Shown here: positions 52,612 to 62,388 of the stretch, piece after piece
How positions within the stretch are numbered: the stretch's first letter is position 1
How the letters are laid out: every line of letters begins with the position of its first letter
NCBI GenBank assembly: GCA_012517765.1
Contig: JAAYUI010000010.1
Coordinates: 104,558 to 168,557 of the forward strand
Length of the DNA: 64,000 nucleotides
Direction of reading: 5' to 3'
From: Caldisericales bacterium
Lineage (GTDB): Bacteria; Caldisericota; Caldisericia; JAAYUI01
The notes under the pieces: generated by a model
Database searches by the model: none
What the model saw: the letters and a program-made list of their open reading frames with translations, nothing else
What the model was told of the DNA's origin: nothing
Made by a program: the position numbers and the translations under genes

Positions 52612-53603
52612 AAATTGGGCCAATAGGGATCCATCTTGGTGACCAGAGAATAAAGATAGCCCAGGTTGCATCCGACAAAGACAGGATACAGGTGATCGAG
52701 ATGGTGTCCCTACCAACCCCGGAAGGCTCGATTGTTCAAGGTTTCGTGAAGGCACCGAGGGTAGCAGCAGATGCAATCATGAGGGCCATATCCGAATCAA
52801 AATTCAACGGAAGAAAAGCTGTAATAGCCCATCCCACCGAAATCCTAAAGGTCCACACGATGACGGTCCAGGACAGCACAGAACTTGATAAAGCCATCTC
52901 GACAAAACTCTCCCAGATGTCTTTTGAACAACCAGAAGAGCTCATATTTGACTACAAAATCGCCTCAAGGGAAAATGGAAGGGTCAAGGCGATTGTCGCA
53001 ATAACAAACAAGAAACATGTGCAAAAGATCCAGGAGTTGGCCACACAGTCAAAACTGACCCTTGGTGGAACCGACCTGGAAATGCTTTCAACATATAGAG
53101 TGGTTGCAGGAACATACAGGACACCTGACATGCCAACTGTCATTGCAATGCTCTCAGACCAAAATGTCAAACTGGCCCTTTTTTGTGAAAGGGTGCTGTC
53201 GTATGTAAAAACAACCGATCTTCAGTCATCACAGGCCAAAAGCGACCCAAAGCAGCTATCGTCCGAGATTGGAAAATTCCTTGGCGAATACAGAAAAACA
53301 AACCTTCTGACAGGGGAACCGGTCATTTTCCTTGCTGGACTGCCGGAGCCAAGCTTTGAAATGGAAAAAGCTCTCTGGGAGGATCTAGATAGCCGGACAA
53401 CGTCAGTGAGATGGTCGGAGGCTTTTTCGCTTTCACAAACTTACAACAATTTTGGCGAACTAACCACCCGTTTTGGTGCCTTCTGCTGTGCGATCGGACT
53501 TTCACTCTCCGACATGCAACTTCCACAAAGTTTTAAAAGCCCCATCATTCCTGATGTGAGGCAACCCGGATACACTCCAGATCTTCTAAAATTTGAGGGC
53601 TGA
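52608..53603 (+). CDS. PilM-like actin-fold protein
   Basis: 331 aa from ATG 52608 (GGAGGCCGCCT). IGPIGIHLGDQRIKIAQVA opens the ASKHA-type PilM fold, and FNGRKAVIAHPTEILKV with VIAITNKKHVQKIQEL-like VAITNKKHVQKIQEL continue it. PilM normally recruits PilN/O/P for type IV pili and is always in that operon. None of pilN, O, P or Q is here; PlsY follows instead. A pilus or other envelope role is inferred from the fold. Confidence 0.75.
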   Translation: MKIGPIGIHLGDQRIKIAQVASDKDRIQVIEMVSLPTPEGSIVQGFVKAPRVAADAIMRAISESKFNGRKAVIAHPTEILKVHTMTVQDSTELDKAISTKLSQMSFEQPEELIFDYKIASRENGRVKAIVAITNKKHVQKIQELATQSKLTLGGTDLEMLSTYRVVAGTYRTPDMPTVIAMLSDQNVKLALFCERVLSYVKTTDLQSSQAKSDPKQLSSEIGKFLGEYRKTNLLTGEPVIFLAGLPEPSFEMEKALWEDLDSRTTSVRWSEAFSLSQTYNNFGELTTRFGAFCCAIGLSLSDMQLPQSFKSPIIPDVRQPGYTPDLLKFEG

Positions 53604-53604
53604 A

Positions 53605-54276
53605 ATGGATACATTTTCCCAGGCAAAAGAATTGCTTATTTTTGCATTATTGGTCATCTTCCCATACATTATTGGCTCAATTCCATTCGGACTCCTGATA
53701 GGTCTGGCTTTTGGAATTGATATAAGAGGCAAAGGTTCCGGAAATATAGGTGCAACAAATGTACAAAGGACCCTTGGGTGGTTCCCGGGCCTTGTATCGT
53801 GGATACTCGATACCGCAAAAGGTTTTTTCCCCGTTTATATGACCAGCTGCATGCTTCAAAATAAATTCTTTGGGCAAGAACTCGCTGGAACCAGCACAGG
53901 ATGGCCAATCGCCCTTGTTGGACTAGCTGTGATTGCTGGTCATTGCTGGTCGGTCTTTCTTAAATTCAGGGGAGGAAAGGGAGTCTCAACAACACTGGGT
54001 GTTGTAATGGCCCTTGACTGGAGAATCGGAATCGCCTGCTTTATTTTGTGGGCAATCATTGTCGCTTTGACAAGATATGTAAGTGTTGCATCAATTATCA
54101 CTGCCATTTTGATGCCATTTGGTTTTATTTTTCTGAGGGCAGACCCGATTTTTTGGGTCCTCTGTTTTGCGATCGCAATCATCATTGTCATTAAACACAA
54201 AGACAATATAAAAAGGTTGAGGGAAGGAACAGAAAACAAGTTTGGTTCTGGGAGGAACAGTGCTCATAAGAGTTGA
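53605..54276 (+). CDS. plsY: Glycerol-3-phosphate acyltransferase PlsY
   Basis: 223 aa from ATG 53605 (GAGGGCTGAA). The three family motifs are present: GSIPFGLL and GKGSGNIGATNVQR, then GHCWSVFLKFRGGKGVSTTLG, and IKHKDNIKRLREGTENKFG. It uses acyl phosphate to make lysophosphatidate at the membrane. Several helices. It overlaps tsaC by 17 bp and follows pilM by 1 bp. Confidence 0.96.
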   Translation: MDTFSQAKELLIFALLVIFPYIIGSIPFGLLIGLAFGIDIRGKGSGNIGATNVQRTLGWFPGLVSWILDTAKGFFPVYMTSCMLQNKFFGQELAGTSTGWPIALVGLAVIAGHCWSVFLKFRGGKGVSTTLGVVMALDWRIGIACFILWAIIVALTRYVSVASIITAILMPFGFIFLRADPIFWVLCFAIAIIIVIKHKDNIKRLREGTENKFGSGRNSAHKS

Positions 54277-54913
54277 TCCACAAAACCCGAAAGAATCCAT
54301 GATAAAGGCCGCTTCAGGAATGGCCTCGATGGGTGAACTGATAATTTTCCCAACTGACACAATTTACGGAATAGGGACATCCTCCTACTCGCAAGCTGGT
54401 GTAATGAGGCTCTTTGCCAGCAAGAAAAGGCCACAGACAAAACCACTTGGCGTTTTCATGTCTGGGATTGGCCAATTGGTCGAACATTGCATTGTTTCTG
54501 AAACCCAGGAACGTTTTTTGTCGTCAATCTGGCCCGGGCCTGTTACATGCGTTTTCCTGAGACAACCGAAAAACAGAATGCTCACCACGCCGCTCAAAAC
54601 ACAACCACCGACCGTAGCAGTAAGGATACCAGACAACCTAGTATGCAAAATGCTCGTAGAGCTTCTTGGTCACCCCCTTCTTCAGACCTCTGTCAACATC
54701 TCGGGTCTCCCGCACGGGTCACACAATGAGTTGCTTTATTACTACGAGCGCTTTGCTGATGCGATGATCGATGGTGGGCCAGAGAAGGAGTCCCTACCTT
54801 CCACAGTAATAAGTCTTGCCGGACCAGATGCAAAACTGGTGCGTGAAGGCTCTGTCTCGTGGGAATCACTAAAATCAACGCTTTCGGAGTTTGGGATAGG
54901 GTCAGCAGACTAG
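54260..54913 (+). CDS. tsaC: Threonylcarbamoyl-AMP synthase (TsaC/Sua5/YrdC family)
   Basis: 217 aa from GTG 54260 with GGGAGGAACA upstream; the track's TTG 54242 is earlier and without SD. It makes TC-AMP for the t6A37 modification of tRNA. Motifs: IIFPTDTIYGIG, the KKRPQTKPLGVFM substrate-binding loop, and LLQTSVNISG. Typical single-domain length. It is coupled to plsY. Confidence 0.93.
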   Translation: MLIRVDPQNPKESMIKAASGMASMGELIIFPTDTIYGIGTSSYSQAGVMRLFASKKRPQTKPLGVFMSGIGQLVEHCIVSETQERFLSSIWPGPVTCVFLRQPKNRMLTTPLKTQPPTVAVRIPDNLVCKMLVELLGHPLLQTSVNISGLPHGSHNELLYYYERFADAMIDGGPEKESLPSTVISLAGPDAKLVREGSVSWESLKSTLSEFGIGSAD

Positions 54914-54949
54914 CCTTTTGGAATTTCTTCAACAACACGCCTGCATGCC

Positions 54950-54977
54950 TTGCATATTGCGTTGACGGGACTATCAT
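54950..54977 (+). promoter_or_regulatory. Putative promoter of rpiB, very close to the start codon
   Basis: TTGCAT, 16 bp, TATCAT; the ATG is at 54987, 9 bp after the -10. There is no SD before it (TTTTTCTAGT-ATG). Confidence 0.45.
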
Positions 54978-54986
54978 TTTTCTAGT

Positions 54987-55448
54987 ATGGAACACCCAAT
55001 AATAGCTATCGGCAGTGATCATGCCGGCTGGCAGCTCAAGGAGTTGTTAAAACCGATATTGGCCCAGTCAGGATACCACGTGATTGACTGCGGTCCAAAT
55101 TCCAAAGATTCCGTAGACTACCCAGATTATGCCCAGCTTGTTGGCCAAGAAGTAAGCATTGGCCATGCCGATCTTGGTATTCTGGTTTGCGGAACAGGAA
55201 CCGGAATGGCCATAGCTGCCAACAAAATAAGGGGTGTAAGGGCAGCCAACTGCACGAACACGACCCAGTCAAAACTCTCCAGGGAGCACAATGATGCGAA
55301 CATTCTCTGTTTGGGGTCAAGAATAGTCGGAGATGAATTGGCAATCGACATAGTAAAATCATTCCTCCAGGCAACATTCCTTGGTGACAGGCATGCCAGG
55401 AGGGTAAACAAAATAAAATCATTGGAGGAAGCAGATGACAGAGCTTAA
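54987..55448 (+). CDS. rpiB: Ribose-5-phosphate isomerase B
   Basis: 153 aa. [19 protein letters not shown] is the start motif, with the catalytic Asp/His, and [26 protein letters not shown] holds the nucleophilic Cys in CGTGTG. It interconverts ribose-5-P and ribulose-5-P. It overlaps glyA by 14 bp; that order is common in bacteria. Confidence 0.96.
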   Translation: MEHPIIAIGSDHAGWQLKELLKPILAQSGYHVIDCGPNSKDSVDYPDYAQLVGQEVSIGHADLGILVCGTGTGMAIAANKIRGVRAANCTNTTQSKLSREHNDANILCLGSRIVGDELAIDIVKSFLQATFLGDRHARRVNKIKSLEEADDRA

Positions 55449-56685
55449 CAAATTGGATCCGGATGTAGCAAAACATCTTGAATTGGAACTGAACAGGCAA
55501 AGAGAAAACATCGAACTCATTGCATCAGAAAACTTCGTTTCCAAGGCAGTGCTTGAGGCACTGGGTTCGATTGCAACAAACAAATACGCTGAGGGCTACC
55601 CGGGAAAAAGATACTATGGTGGCTGCGAATTCCTCGATGTGGTGGAACAACTGGCCATTGACAGGGCAAAAGAGCTTTTTGCATCTGACATGGCAAATGT
55701 CCAGCCACACTCCGGGGCACAGGCAAATCTTTCTGCCTACTTCTCCATCCTCGAACCTGGCGACACAATCATGGGAATGAATCTTTCCCACGGAGGGCAC
55801 CTCACCCATGGTCACCCACTTTCAATTTCAGGAAGGTACTTCAAGGTAGTCCCATACGGGGTTAATGAATCAACCGAAACCATCGACTATGATGAGATGG
55901 AGAAAATCGCAAGCGAGGCAAAACCAAAGGTAATAGTTGCTGGCGCCTCGGCTTATCCACGTTTCATTGATTTCGAGAGAATTTCCAGGATTGCAAAATC
56001 AGTCGGTGCATACCTCATGGTCGATATGGCGCACATCGCAGGCCTGGTGGCAACAAATCTCCACCCATCACCAGTTCCACATGCTGACATTGTCACATCG
56101 ACAACCCACAAGACCCTGAGGGGGCCAAGGGGTGGTCTTATTGTTGCAAAAAAAGAGCTTTCAAAGGAAATCAACAAGGCTGTGTTCCCAGGAATCCAGG
56201 GCGGACCACTCATGCACGTCATTGCCGCAAAAGCTGTATGTTTCAAAGAAGCTGCACAACCAGAATTCAAGACATATCAGGAACAAGTCCTCAAAAATGC
56301 GAAAGTATTGGCCAAATCACTCCAGGGAATGGGCCTGAGGATCGTTTCTGGTGGAACAGACAACCACCTGATGCTAGTTGATCTGAGAAGCAAAGGTCTC
56401 TCTGGTGCCGAGGCCGAATCACTCATGGAATCCATCCACATAACAATCAACAAGAACTCGATACCATTTGATACTGCACCACCTCTCAAGCCATCAGGCA
56501 TCAGGCTTGGCACACCGGCTGTCACAACAAGGGGAATGAAGGAACCAGAAATGGAACAAATAGCAAACATCATCGGAAGGGTCCTGACACACAAGGACGA
56601 CACAAAAGTAATCGATCAGGCAAAAGCAGAAGTTTCCGAGCTGACCAAACGCTTCCCGCTCTATCAGGGGCTTTCCTACCTTTAA
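55435..56685 (+). CDS. glyA: Serine hydroxymethyltransferase GlyA
   Basis: 416 aa PLP enzyme that converts serine to glycine and methylene-THF. PLP lysine in [37 protein letters not shown] (start), [16 protein letters not shown] and [12 protein letters not shown]. Full length. It overlaps rpiB (14 bp) and the WecA-like gene (1 bp). Confidence 0.98.
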   Translation: MTELNKLDPDVAKHLELELNRQRENIELIASENFVSKAVLEALGSIATNKYAEGYPGKRYYGGCEFLDVVEQLAIDRAKELFASDMANVQPHSGAQANLSAYFSILEPGDTIMGMNLSHGGHLTHGHPLSISGRYFKVVPYGVNESTETIDYDEMEKIASEAKPKVIVAGASAYPRFIDFERISRIAKSVGAYLMVDMAHIAGLVATNLHPSPVPHADIVTSTTHKTLRGPRGGLIVAKKELSKEINKAVFPGIQGGPLMHVIAAKAVCFKEAAQPEFKTYQEQVLKNAKVLAKSLQGMGLRIVSGGTDNHLMLVDLRSKGLSGAEAESLMESIHITINKNSIPFDTAPPLKPSGIRLGTPAVTTRGMKEPEMEQIANIIGRVLTHKDDTKVIDQAKAEVSELTKRFPLYQGLSYL

Positions 56686-57632
56686 TGCCCAGACCGTTGC
56701 TGGCTTTCTTAATATCGCTGGGGCTTGCGGTCATTTTGACCCCCCTTGCAATGATTTTTGGGAAAAAGGCCGGCATAACAGACAAGGTAGGAGACACTAC
56801 ACCCAGCGGACAAACCAAGATAACAAAAAAGCCAACCGCCCGTACGGGCGGTTTGGCACTCATTTTCGCAATATTACTACCATTCCTGTTTCTGAATCTC
56901 CCATCATCAAAAGCCATAGGCATTACTGGTGGGACAATAATAATTTTCCTGGTAATGCTGCTTGATGACATCTACGGGCTTGGCCCAGTCCCAAAACTCC
57001 TTGGGCAACTGGCCGCAGCGACAGCAGCCATCCTGGGAGGCCTCAGGATTGGGTACCTGACAAACATTTTTGGCCAGGGATGGCTCAACCTTGAATGGCT
57101 CTCGATACCCCTGACCTATTTCTGGATACTGACTGTCACAAACGCAATGAACTTTATTGACGGGCTAGACGGTCTGGCGGCTGGAATAACTGTAATTGCA
57201 ACAATAGCATCAGCTTTCGCCTCAAGTTCAAGGGGGATATTCCCGCCAACAATCCTCCTCGCATCAATTGCCGGTGGGGCGCTCGGGTTTCTTCCTTTCA
57301 ATTTCAAACCTGCGAAGATTTTCATGGGAGATTCCGGGGCAAATCTTATAGGTTTTCTTATAGCAACAGCAACCATATGGGGAACATCAAAGGCCACATC
57401 TGCAGTTGTCATTGGTGTTGCAATACTCTGCCTTGGTGTCCCAATGTTTGATGTCTTCTTTTCTGCCACAAGAAGGATGATGGGCGGAAAATCTCCATTG
57501 AAAGGTGATATGGACAACATCCACTACATCCTTGTCAAAAAAGGGTGGAGTGAAACTTCTGTCGTCCTTGTTTTCTACCTTATCACGGCAATATTGTCTG
57601 CAATCGCACTCTCATTCACAGTTTTGAGGTGA
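56685..57632 (+). CDS. WecA/TagO-family undecaprenyl-phosphate sugar-1-phosphate transferase
   Basis: 315 aa, about ten membrane helices. Asp motif MLLDDIYGLGPV, NAMNFIDGLDGLAAGI and MGDSGANLIGF are intact. It starts lipid-linked polysaccharide synthesis, usually with GlcNAc-1-P. The overlap with glyA (TAATG) suggests coupling. The WecB epimerase follows, so the two belong together in a surface-polymer route. MraY-specific HHH is missing, so it is not MraY. Confidence 0.92.
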   Translation: MPRPLLAFLISLGLAVILTPLAMIFGKKAGITDKVGDTTPSGQTKITKKPTARTGGLALIFAILLPFLFLNLPSSKAIGITGGTIIIFLVMLLDDIYGLGPVPKLLGQLAAATAAILGGLRIGYLTNIFGQGWLNLEWLSIPLTYFWILTVTNAMNFIDGLDGLAAGITVIATIASAFASSSRGIFPPTILLASIAGGALGFLPFNFKPAKIFMGDSGANLIGFLIATATIWGTSKATSAVVIGVAILCLGVPMFDVFFSATRRMMGGKSPLKGDMDNIHYILVKKGWSETSVVLVFYLITAILSAIALSFTVLR

Positions 57633-57639
57633 CACACAA

Positions 57640-58746
57640 ATGAAAGTTCTAACAATTTTTGGAACAAGACCAGAGGCCATCAAGATGGCCCCGCTGGTAA
57701 AATTGCTCAAAAACACCGATGGCTTTGAGGCAAAGGTTGTCGTCACGGCACAACACAGGGAAATGCTCGATCAGGTATTAAATCTGTTCGAGATAACGCC
57801 TGATTATGACCTCAACATCATGAAAAAAACACAAAGCCTGACCGAGATAACAACCAAGGCCCTGATTGGTCTTGAGGAAATACTTGGAAAAGAACTCCCC
57901 GACATGATCCTCGTTCATGGTGATACAACAACGACATTTGTAGGTGCGCTCGCAGCCTTTTATCAAAGACCCTCCATTCCATGTGGACACGTTGAAGCTG
58001 GCCTTAGGAGTTATGACATGCAAAATCCCTTTCCGGAGGAAGGCAACAGGCTTCTCACAGACCACATTTGCGGTCTCCACTTTGCACCAACGGAGCTTTC
58101 AAAGCAGAACCTCGTTAGGGAAGGTATTCCGGAGAACACGATCTTTGTGACTGGCAATACGGTTGTCGATGCGTTGCAACAGATCAAAACAATGAGCAAA
58201 AACATGCCACTCCCATTTGAGGTCAGGGAAGGGGAGAGAGTCATAACAGTAACGATGCACAGAAGGGAAAGCTGGGGCAAGCCGTTGGAAAATGTCTGCA
58301 TGGCAATTCTCAGACTTGTCAGGGAATTCCACGATGTACACTTCGTTTTCCCATGGCACCCCAACCCAAAGGTGAGGGGCATAATATCCCCAATTCTGTC
58401 AGGTGTCGAAAGAGTCAGCCTTATCGAACCGCTTGACTACAAAGACTTCATAAACCTTATGGGTAAATCTTATCTCGTGATGTCCGATTCAGGTGGAATA
58501 CAGGAAGAGGCGGCATCACTCGAAGTTCCAGTCCTCCTTCTGAGATTTGTTACGGAGCGCCCTGAAGCAATATCCTGCGGTATAGTCAAACTGGTCGGGA
58601 CAAAAGAAGAGGATGTTTACAATAATGCTTCTGAACTCCTCACCGACAAAACCAAGAGGGCAAAGATGATACCAAGTTCAAACCCTTTTGGTGATGGGCA
58701 TGCATGCGAGAGGATCAGGGATCATCTCATCACATACGGGAGGTGA
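57640..58746 (+). CDS. wecB: UDP-GlcNAc 2-epimerase, non-hydrolysing
   Basis: 368 aa. FGTRPEAIKMAPLVKLL, TAQHREMLDQVLNLFEI, GHVEAGLRSYD, NPFPEEGNRLLTDHI and SDSGGIQEEAASLEVP are all family motifs. It gives UDP-ManNAc, the precursor for WecG-type transfer (44620) and teichoic-like polymers. RBS GAGGTGACACACAA. It precedes murA. Confidence 0.96.
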   Translation: MKVLTIFGTRPEAIKMAPLVKLLKNTDGFEAKVVVTAQHREMLDQVLNLFEITPDYDLNIMKKTQSLTEITTKALIGLEEILGKELPDMILVHGDTTTTFVGALAAFYQRPSIPCGHVEAGLRSYDMQNPFPEEGNRLLTDHICGLHFAPTELSKQNLVREGIPENTIFVTGNTVVDALQQIKTMSKNMPLPFEVREGERVITVTMHRRESWGKPLENVCMAILRLVREFHDVHFVFPWHPNPKVRGIISPILSGVERVSLIEPLDYKDFINLMGKSYLVMSDSGGIQEEAASLEVPVLLLRFVTERPEAISCGIVKLVGTKEEDVYNNASELLTDKTKRAKMIPSSNPFGDGHACERIRDHLITYGR

Positions 58747-58748
58747 CA

Positions 58749-60041
58749 GTGGAATCTTTTGTTGTAAAGGGTGGCAGAAAACTTAGCGGCAAAGTACAAA
58801 TCTCCGGCGCCAAAAACGCTGTGATGCCGATCATAACGGCATGTGCAATGGTTGGCGGAGAAGTCGTCCTCCATAATGTACCCGATTCAATTGATCCGCT
58901 CACTTTGCTGGATGTGATGAAAAAGCTTGGCATGAAGATCAAGCAACTCTTACCCGGAACATGGTCTCTCTCATCAAATGGTGACCTGAAATCGGTTGTC
59001 GAGGGTGCCCAGACAGAGAAAATAAGGGGGAGCCAAACACTTTTGGGTGCCATACTGGCCAGAAAGGGCGAAGTGACCCTCCAGGCACTAGGCGGGTGCA
59101 GAATTGGCGCAAGGCCAATTGATCTCCATATCAAGGGCTTGAGGGCTCTTGGTGCCGAAGTTGAGATGGTAAAGGGCTCTGTTTTCGCAAAAGTAAATGG
59201 AAGGCTTAAAGGGGCAAATATATTTCTTGATTTTCCATCGGTAGGTGCAACAGAAAACATAATGCTTGCGGCATCAACAGCAGATGGGCAAACAATAATA
59301 GAAAATGCCGCTGCAGAGCCGGAGATTGAAGACTTGGCAAAATTCCTCAGGCTGTGCGGTGCAAAAATATCTGGCGATGGGACAAAAACAATCCAGATTG
59401 AGGGTGTTGAATCACTTAAAGGCACTCATCATTCAATAATACCAGACAGGATTGAAACTGGGACATTCATGATCGGGGCGGTAATGGCAGGTGGAGATGT
59501 CCTCATAGAGCAAGCACTGCCGTCAACCGTCGATTCTCTTATCTTCAAGCTCCAGGAGGCCGGAGTAATTGTTAGAATCGAAAACCACACTTCAATAAGG
59601 ATCAGAAACACTTCCAGACCAAAAGCCATAAATATAAAAACATTGCCATATCCAGGCTTTCCAACTGACCTGCAACCACAAACAACTGCAATGTGCTCGA
59701 TTGCTGATGGTGTTTCAGTGATTTCCGAATCAGTTTTTGAAAGCAGGTTTGGAGCAGTCCCCGAGCTTGTAAGAATGGGTGCCGAGATACAGGCAGAAGG
59801 TCATTCAGTCATTGTCAAAGGTGTTGAAAAACTCCAGGGTACCGAAGTGATAGCCCCTGATTTAAGGGGTGCCGTTGCACTCGTCCTGGCAGGGCTCTGT
59901 GCAGAAGGAACAACAAAAGTTGTCGGTGCGCACCACGCCGACAGGGGATATGAAAAATTCGAGATGAAGCTAAAGGGGATCGGCGCCGATATAGAAAGGG
60001 TGGCCGAAAACCAAACCAACCAGCATCCGGAGGAACAATGA
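58749..60041 (+). CDS. murA: UDP-N-acetylglucosamine 1-carboxyvinyltransferase MurA
   Basis: 430 aa from GTG 58749 with GGGAGGTGACA; the track's 58704 start overlaps wecB and gives an atypical N-terminus. First committed peptidoglycan step. ISGAKNAVMP (PEP-binding Lys in KNA), GGCRIGARPIDLHIKGLRALGA with the Cys that fosfomycin alkylates, EPEIEDLAKFL and PGFPTDLQPQ. The Cys suggests fosfomycin sensitivity. It overlaps the acyl-CoA dehydrogenase by 4 bp. Confidence 0.97.
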   Translation: MESFVVKGGRKLSGKVQISGAKNAVMPIITACAMVGGEVVLHNVPDSIDPLTLLDVMKKLGMKIKQLLPGTWSLSSNGDLKSVVEGAQTEKIRGSQTLLGAILARKGEVTLQALGGCRIGARPIDLHIKGLRALGAEVEMVKGSVFAKVNGRLKGANIFLDFPSVGATENIMLAASTADGQTIIENAAAEPEIEDLAKFLRLCGAKISGDGTKTIQIEGVESLKGTHHSIIPDRIETGTFMIGAVMAGGDVLIEQALPSTVDSLIFKLQEAGVIVRIENHTSIRIRNTSRPKAINIKTLPYPGFPTDLQPQTTAMCSIADGVSVISESVFESRFGAVPELVRMGAEIQAEGHSVIVKGVEKLQGTEVIAPDLRGAVALVLAGLCAEGTTKVVGAHHADRGYEKFEMKLKGIGADIERVAENQTNQHPEEQ

Positions 60042-61255
60042 TAGATTTTGAGTACACTTCAGAGCAAAATATGGTGGCAAAGATGGTCAGGGAGCTTGCA
60101 GCAAGGGAATTTGCACCGCGCATTAAGGAATGGGACGAAAAAGCGATTTTCGATCCTGGAGTCTTGCCAAAACTGGCCAGCCAAGGCATTCTTGGGCTTT
60201 CCACCCCTGAAAAGTATGGAGGGGCAGGTTTTGATTATGTTTCATTGGGGCTTGCCTGCGAGGAACTGGAATATGTAGACACAGCGCTTCGCGTTATTCT
60301 TTCTGTGCACATCGGGCTGGTTACGCTCCCAATACTCACATGGGGCAATGAAAAACAAAAGGCAAAATATCTGCCAGACCTCGCTTCCGGAAAGAGAATA
60401 GGTGCATTTGGGCTCACAGAACCAAACGCCGGTTCGGATGTTGTTGCGCTTGAAACAAAGGCCGAAAAAGATGGCGATGGGTGGCTTATTTCTGGCGAGA
60501 AGATGTGGATTTCCCTTGCAGATGTTGCCGGCACCTTCCTAGTCTTTGCATGGACCGACCAGGACAAGAGGAAAAAGAGGGACCACTCCGGAATTTCAGC
60601 TTTTGTGATTGAAAGAGGAATGCCCGGCATTACAACTGCCTCAATCCACGGCAAGCTCGGTGTCAGGGCTGGAAATACCGGCTCGATCTCGATGGAAAGG
60701 GTCAAGGTTGGCCCAGAGCACGTCCTCGGCGAAGTTGGCGAAGGGTTCAAGATAGCCATGTTCTGCCTCGACCAGGGCAGGTTCACCGTCGGCTGGGGTG
60801 CAACAGGCCTAGTGAAAGCATGTCTGGATGCCTCTGTCTCCTACGCCCTGTCCAGGGTCACTTTTGGAGTGCCAATCGGCCACCACCAATTGATAAAAGA
60901 GATGATCGGGAACATGAAGGTAAACTATGAGGCAAGCAGATTGCTTAACCTGCAGGCCGCATGGATGAAGAACAAGGGTTTGCGATGCACAAAAGAAACT
61001 GCGCAGGCAAAATGGTTTGCCTGCAATGCATCAGAAAAATCGGCCTCTGATTGCGTCCAGATCCACGGTGCATACGGCTTCTCCAATGAATTTCCGGCAG
61101 AGAGGTTTTACAGGAATGCTAAAGGCGCTGTGATTTATGAAGGTGCAAGGGAAATCCAGGCACTCATGGCCGCGGATTACGCCCTCGGGTTTAGGATAGA
61201 CAAACCGACCAGAAAATCACTCCCGCCACACCCATACCCGGAGAACTGGCAGTAA
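60038..61255 (+). CDS. Acyl-CoA dehydrogenase
   Basis: 405 aa FAD enzyme. GAFGLTEPNAGSDVVAL, MWISLADVAGTFLVFAW, and the catalytic base in GAVIYEGAREIQ (Glu) are intact, as are QIHGAYGFSNEFPAERFYR and the final PHPYPENWQ. It oxidises a short acyl-CoA; butyryl-CoA or a related substrate is likely by context with crotonase and butyrate kinase elsewhere in the window. No electron-transferring flavoprotein is near. It ends at a strong terminator. Confidence 0.95.
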   Translation: MIDFEYTSEQNMVAKMVRELAAREFAPRIKEWDEKAIFDPGVLPKLASQGILGLSTPEKYGGAGFDYVSLGLACEELEYVDTALRVILSVHIGLVTLPILTWGNEKQKAKYLPDLASGKRIGAFGLTEPNAGSDVVALETKAEKDGDGWLISGEKMWISLADVAGTFLVFAWTDQDKRKKRDHSGISAFVIERGMPGITTASIHGKLGVRAGNTGSISMERVKVGPEHVLGEVGEGFKIAMFCLDQGRFTVGWGATGLVKACLDASVSYALSRVTFGVPIGHHQLIKEMIGNMKVNYEASRLLNLQAAWMKNKGLRCTKETAQAKWFACNASEKSASDCVQIHGAYGFSNEFPAERFYRNAKGAVIYEGAREIQALMAADYALGFRIDKPTRKSLPPHPYPENWQ

Positions 61256-61263
61256 AACAAGCC

Positions 61264-61306
61264 AATAACAAAACCCCCGCTTTTTTATGGCGGGGGTTTT
61301 GTTATT
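61264..61306. terminator. Strong bidirectional terminator
   Basis: A perfect 17 bp stem, AATAACAAAACCCCCGC and its reverse complement, with a 9-nt loop. It lies between the convergent acyl-CoA dehydrogenase and the 61308 gene, 1 bp from the latter's stop; T tracts flank the stem on both strands. Confidence 0.9.
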
Positions 61307-61307
61307 A

Positions 61308-62369
61308 TCACCTTTTGACAAGCATTGTCTTATCAAAAGATCTCCAGTAGAGCTCTCGCTGGAAAATTTCACAGAATTGCCTTAGTGGAACCATGGGAAC
61401 TCCCTTTACTGTTTCATAAGGGGGTACAACCCATTGCTGCTTTTTCCCATCAATCTGGAATTCTTTTTTGCCAAGCGTAAATTTGACTTCCAGCCACTCC
61501 TTTTCAATGAACCTTCTAAAAGTCCAGAGTTTTGTTTTTTCATCATAGGAAGTGGTGTTTGAACTTGTGAAGTTTTCAAGAACCCATTTGCCAGGAACCA
61601 TCGTTGTTCCATTCCTTGTTTCCACCTTTGCGGGAAGAGTTTTCTTTTCTCCATTTACAAACGTTTCTCGTTCACCAATTTTCATCCATATATAGCCACC
61701 CCAGGAGGGTATATAAAAACTATCCAGTGCTGGTACACATTCATTTTTAACATCCGGATTGACAGCTTCCATTTTGTAAAGGCTCAGTTTTTTCCCATCA
61801 TATTTCCTAATATCAACATTGAAATTCCCGTCAGCAAAGAAACAGGACCCGGGAGGCAGCTTTTCTTTGCAATAGAACAATCTCACACCAAAATTTATTA
61901 ATGAGGATTCTGAGTCTCTATTGCGGTAAAGCCTCTTTATGTAGTAGAATCCGTTATCTTTATTCGATATGACCATGCCCAAATACAACCCTCTGTCGTA
62001 TGATGGGCCCAAAAATCTACAACGGAATGTATTTTCAAAACATTTTTTAACTTCTTCAGGAAAATTCTTGGCCGAGGGATCAAGCTTGACTGGATTGCCT
62101 TTGGCATCTTTTGCTGGTATGGCGAAAGTTTTACCATCTTTGGTGATTTCTGTGATTTTGTAGAAAGTAAAACCATTCTCACCGTATTCGGCAAGTGGCA
62201 TTTCCTTGTCAAGATAGAAAACATCTCTGTTTTTGTCGTATGATCTCAATACCATTATTTTGAATGGCTGCATTTTTTGTTTGGCTGTTTCTGTCCGTGC
62301 ACATGGAATGCACAAGCCTGTGATAATAATTAACGACACCAAGATGCTTATTTTAGAAGATTGTTTCAT
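61308..62369 (-). CDS. Secreted protein with copper-amine-oxidase-N-like domain
   Basis: 353 aa. A signal peptide-like start (MKQSSKISILVSLIIITGLC) followed by a unique domain (about 25-215) with no family I recognise. The C-terminal half is a copper-amine-oxidase-N-like pair, GTTMVPGKWVLENF (about 255-268) and GVPMVPLRQFCEIFQRELYW (about 320-345), the same repeat type as in the two NHL proteins. AAGGAGGAAAC precedes ATG. It follows the RHS gene by 19 bp and is probably in the same transcript. It could be a partner of the RHS product, by position. Confidence 0.8.
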   Translation of the reverse strand: MKQSSKISILVSLIIITGLCIPCARTETAKQKMQPFKIMVLRSYDKNRDVFYLDKEMPLAEYGENGFTFYKITEITKDGKTFAIPAKDAKGNPVKLDPSAKNFPEEVKKCFENTFRCRFLGPSYDRGLYLGMVISNKDNGFYYIKRLYRNRDSESSLINFGVRLFYCKEKLPPGSCFFADGNFNVDIRKYDGKKLSLYKMEAVNPDVKNECVPALDSFYIPSWGGYIWMKIGERETFVNGEKKTLPAKVETRNGTTMVPGKWVLENFTSSNTTSYDEKTKLWTFRRFIEKEWLEVKFTLGKKEFQIDGKKQQWVVPPYETVKGVPMVPLRQFCEIFQRELYWRSFDKTMLVKR

Positions 62370-62388
62370 GTTTCCTCCTTGTTCCTTG

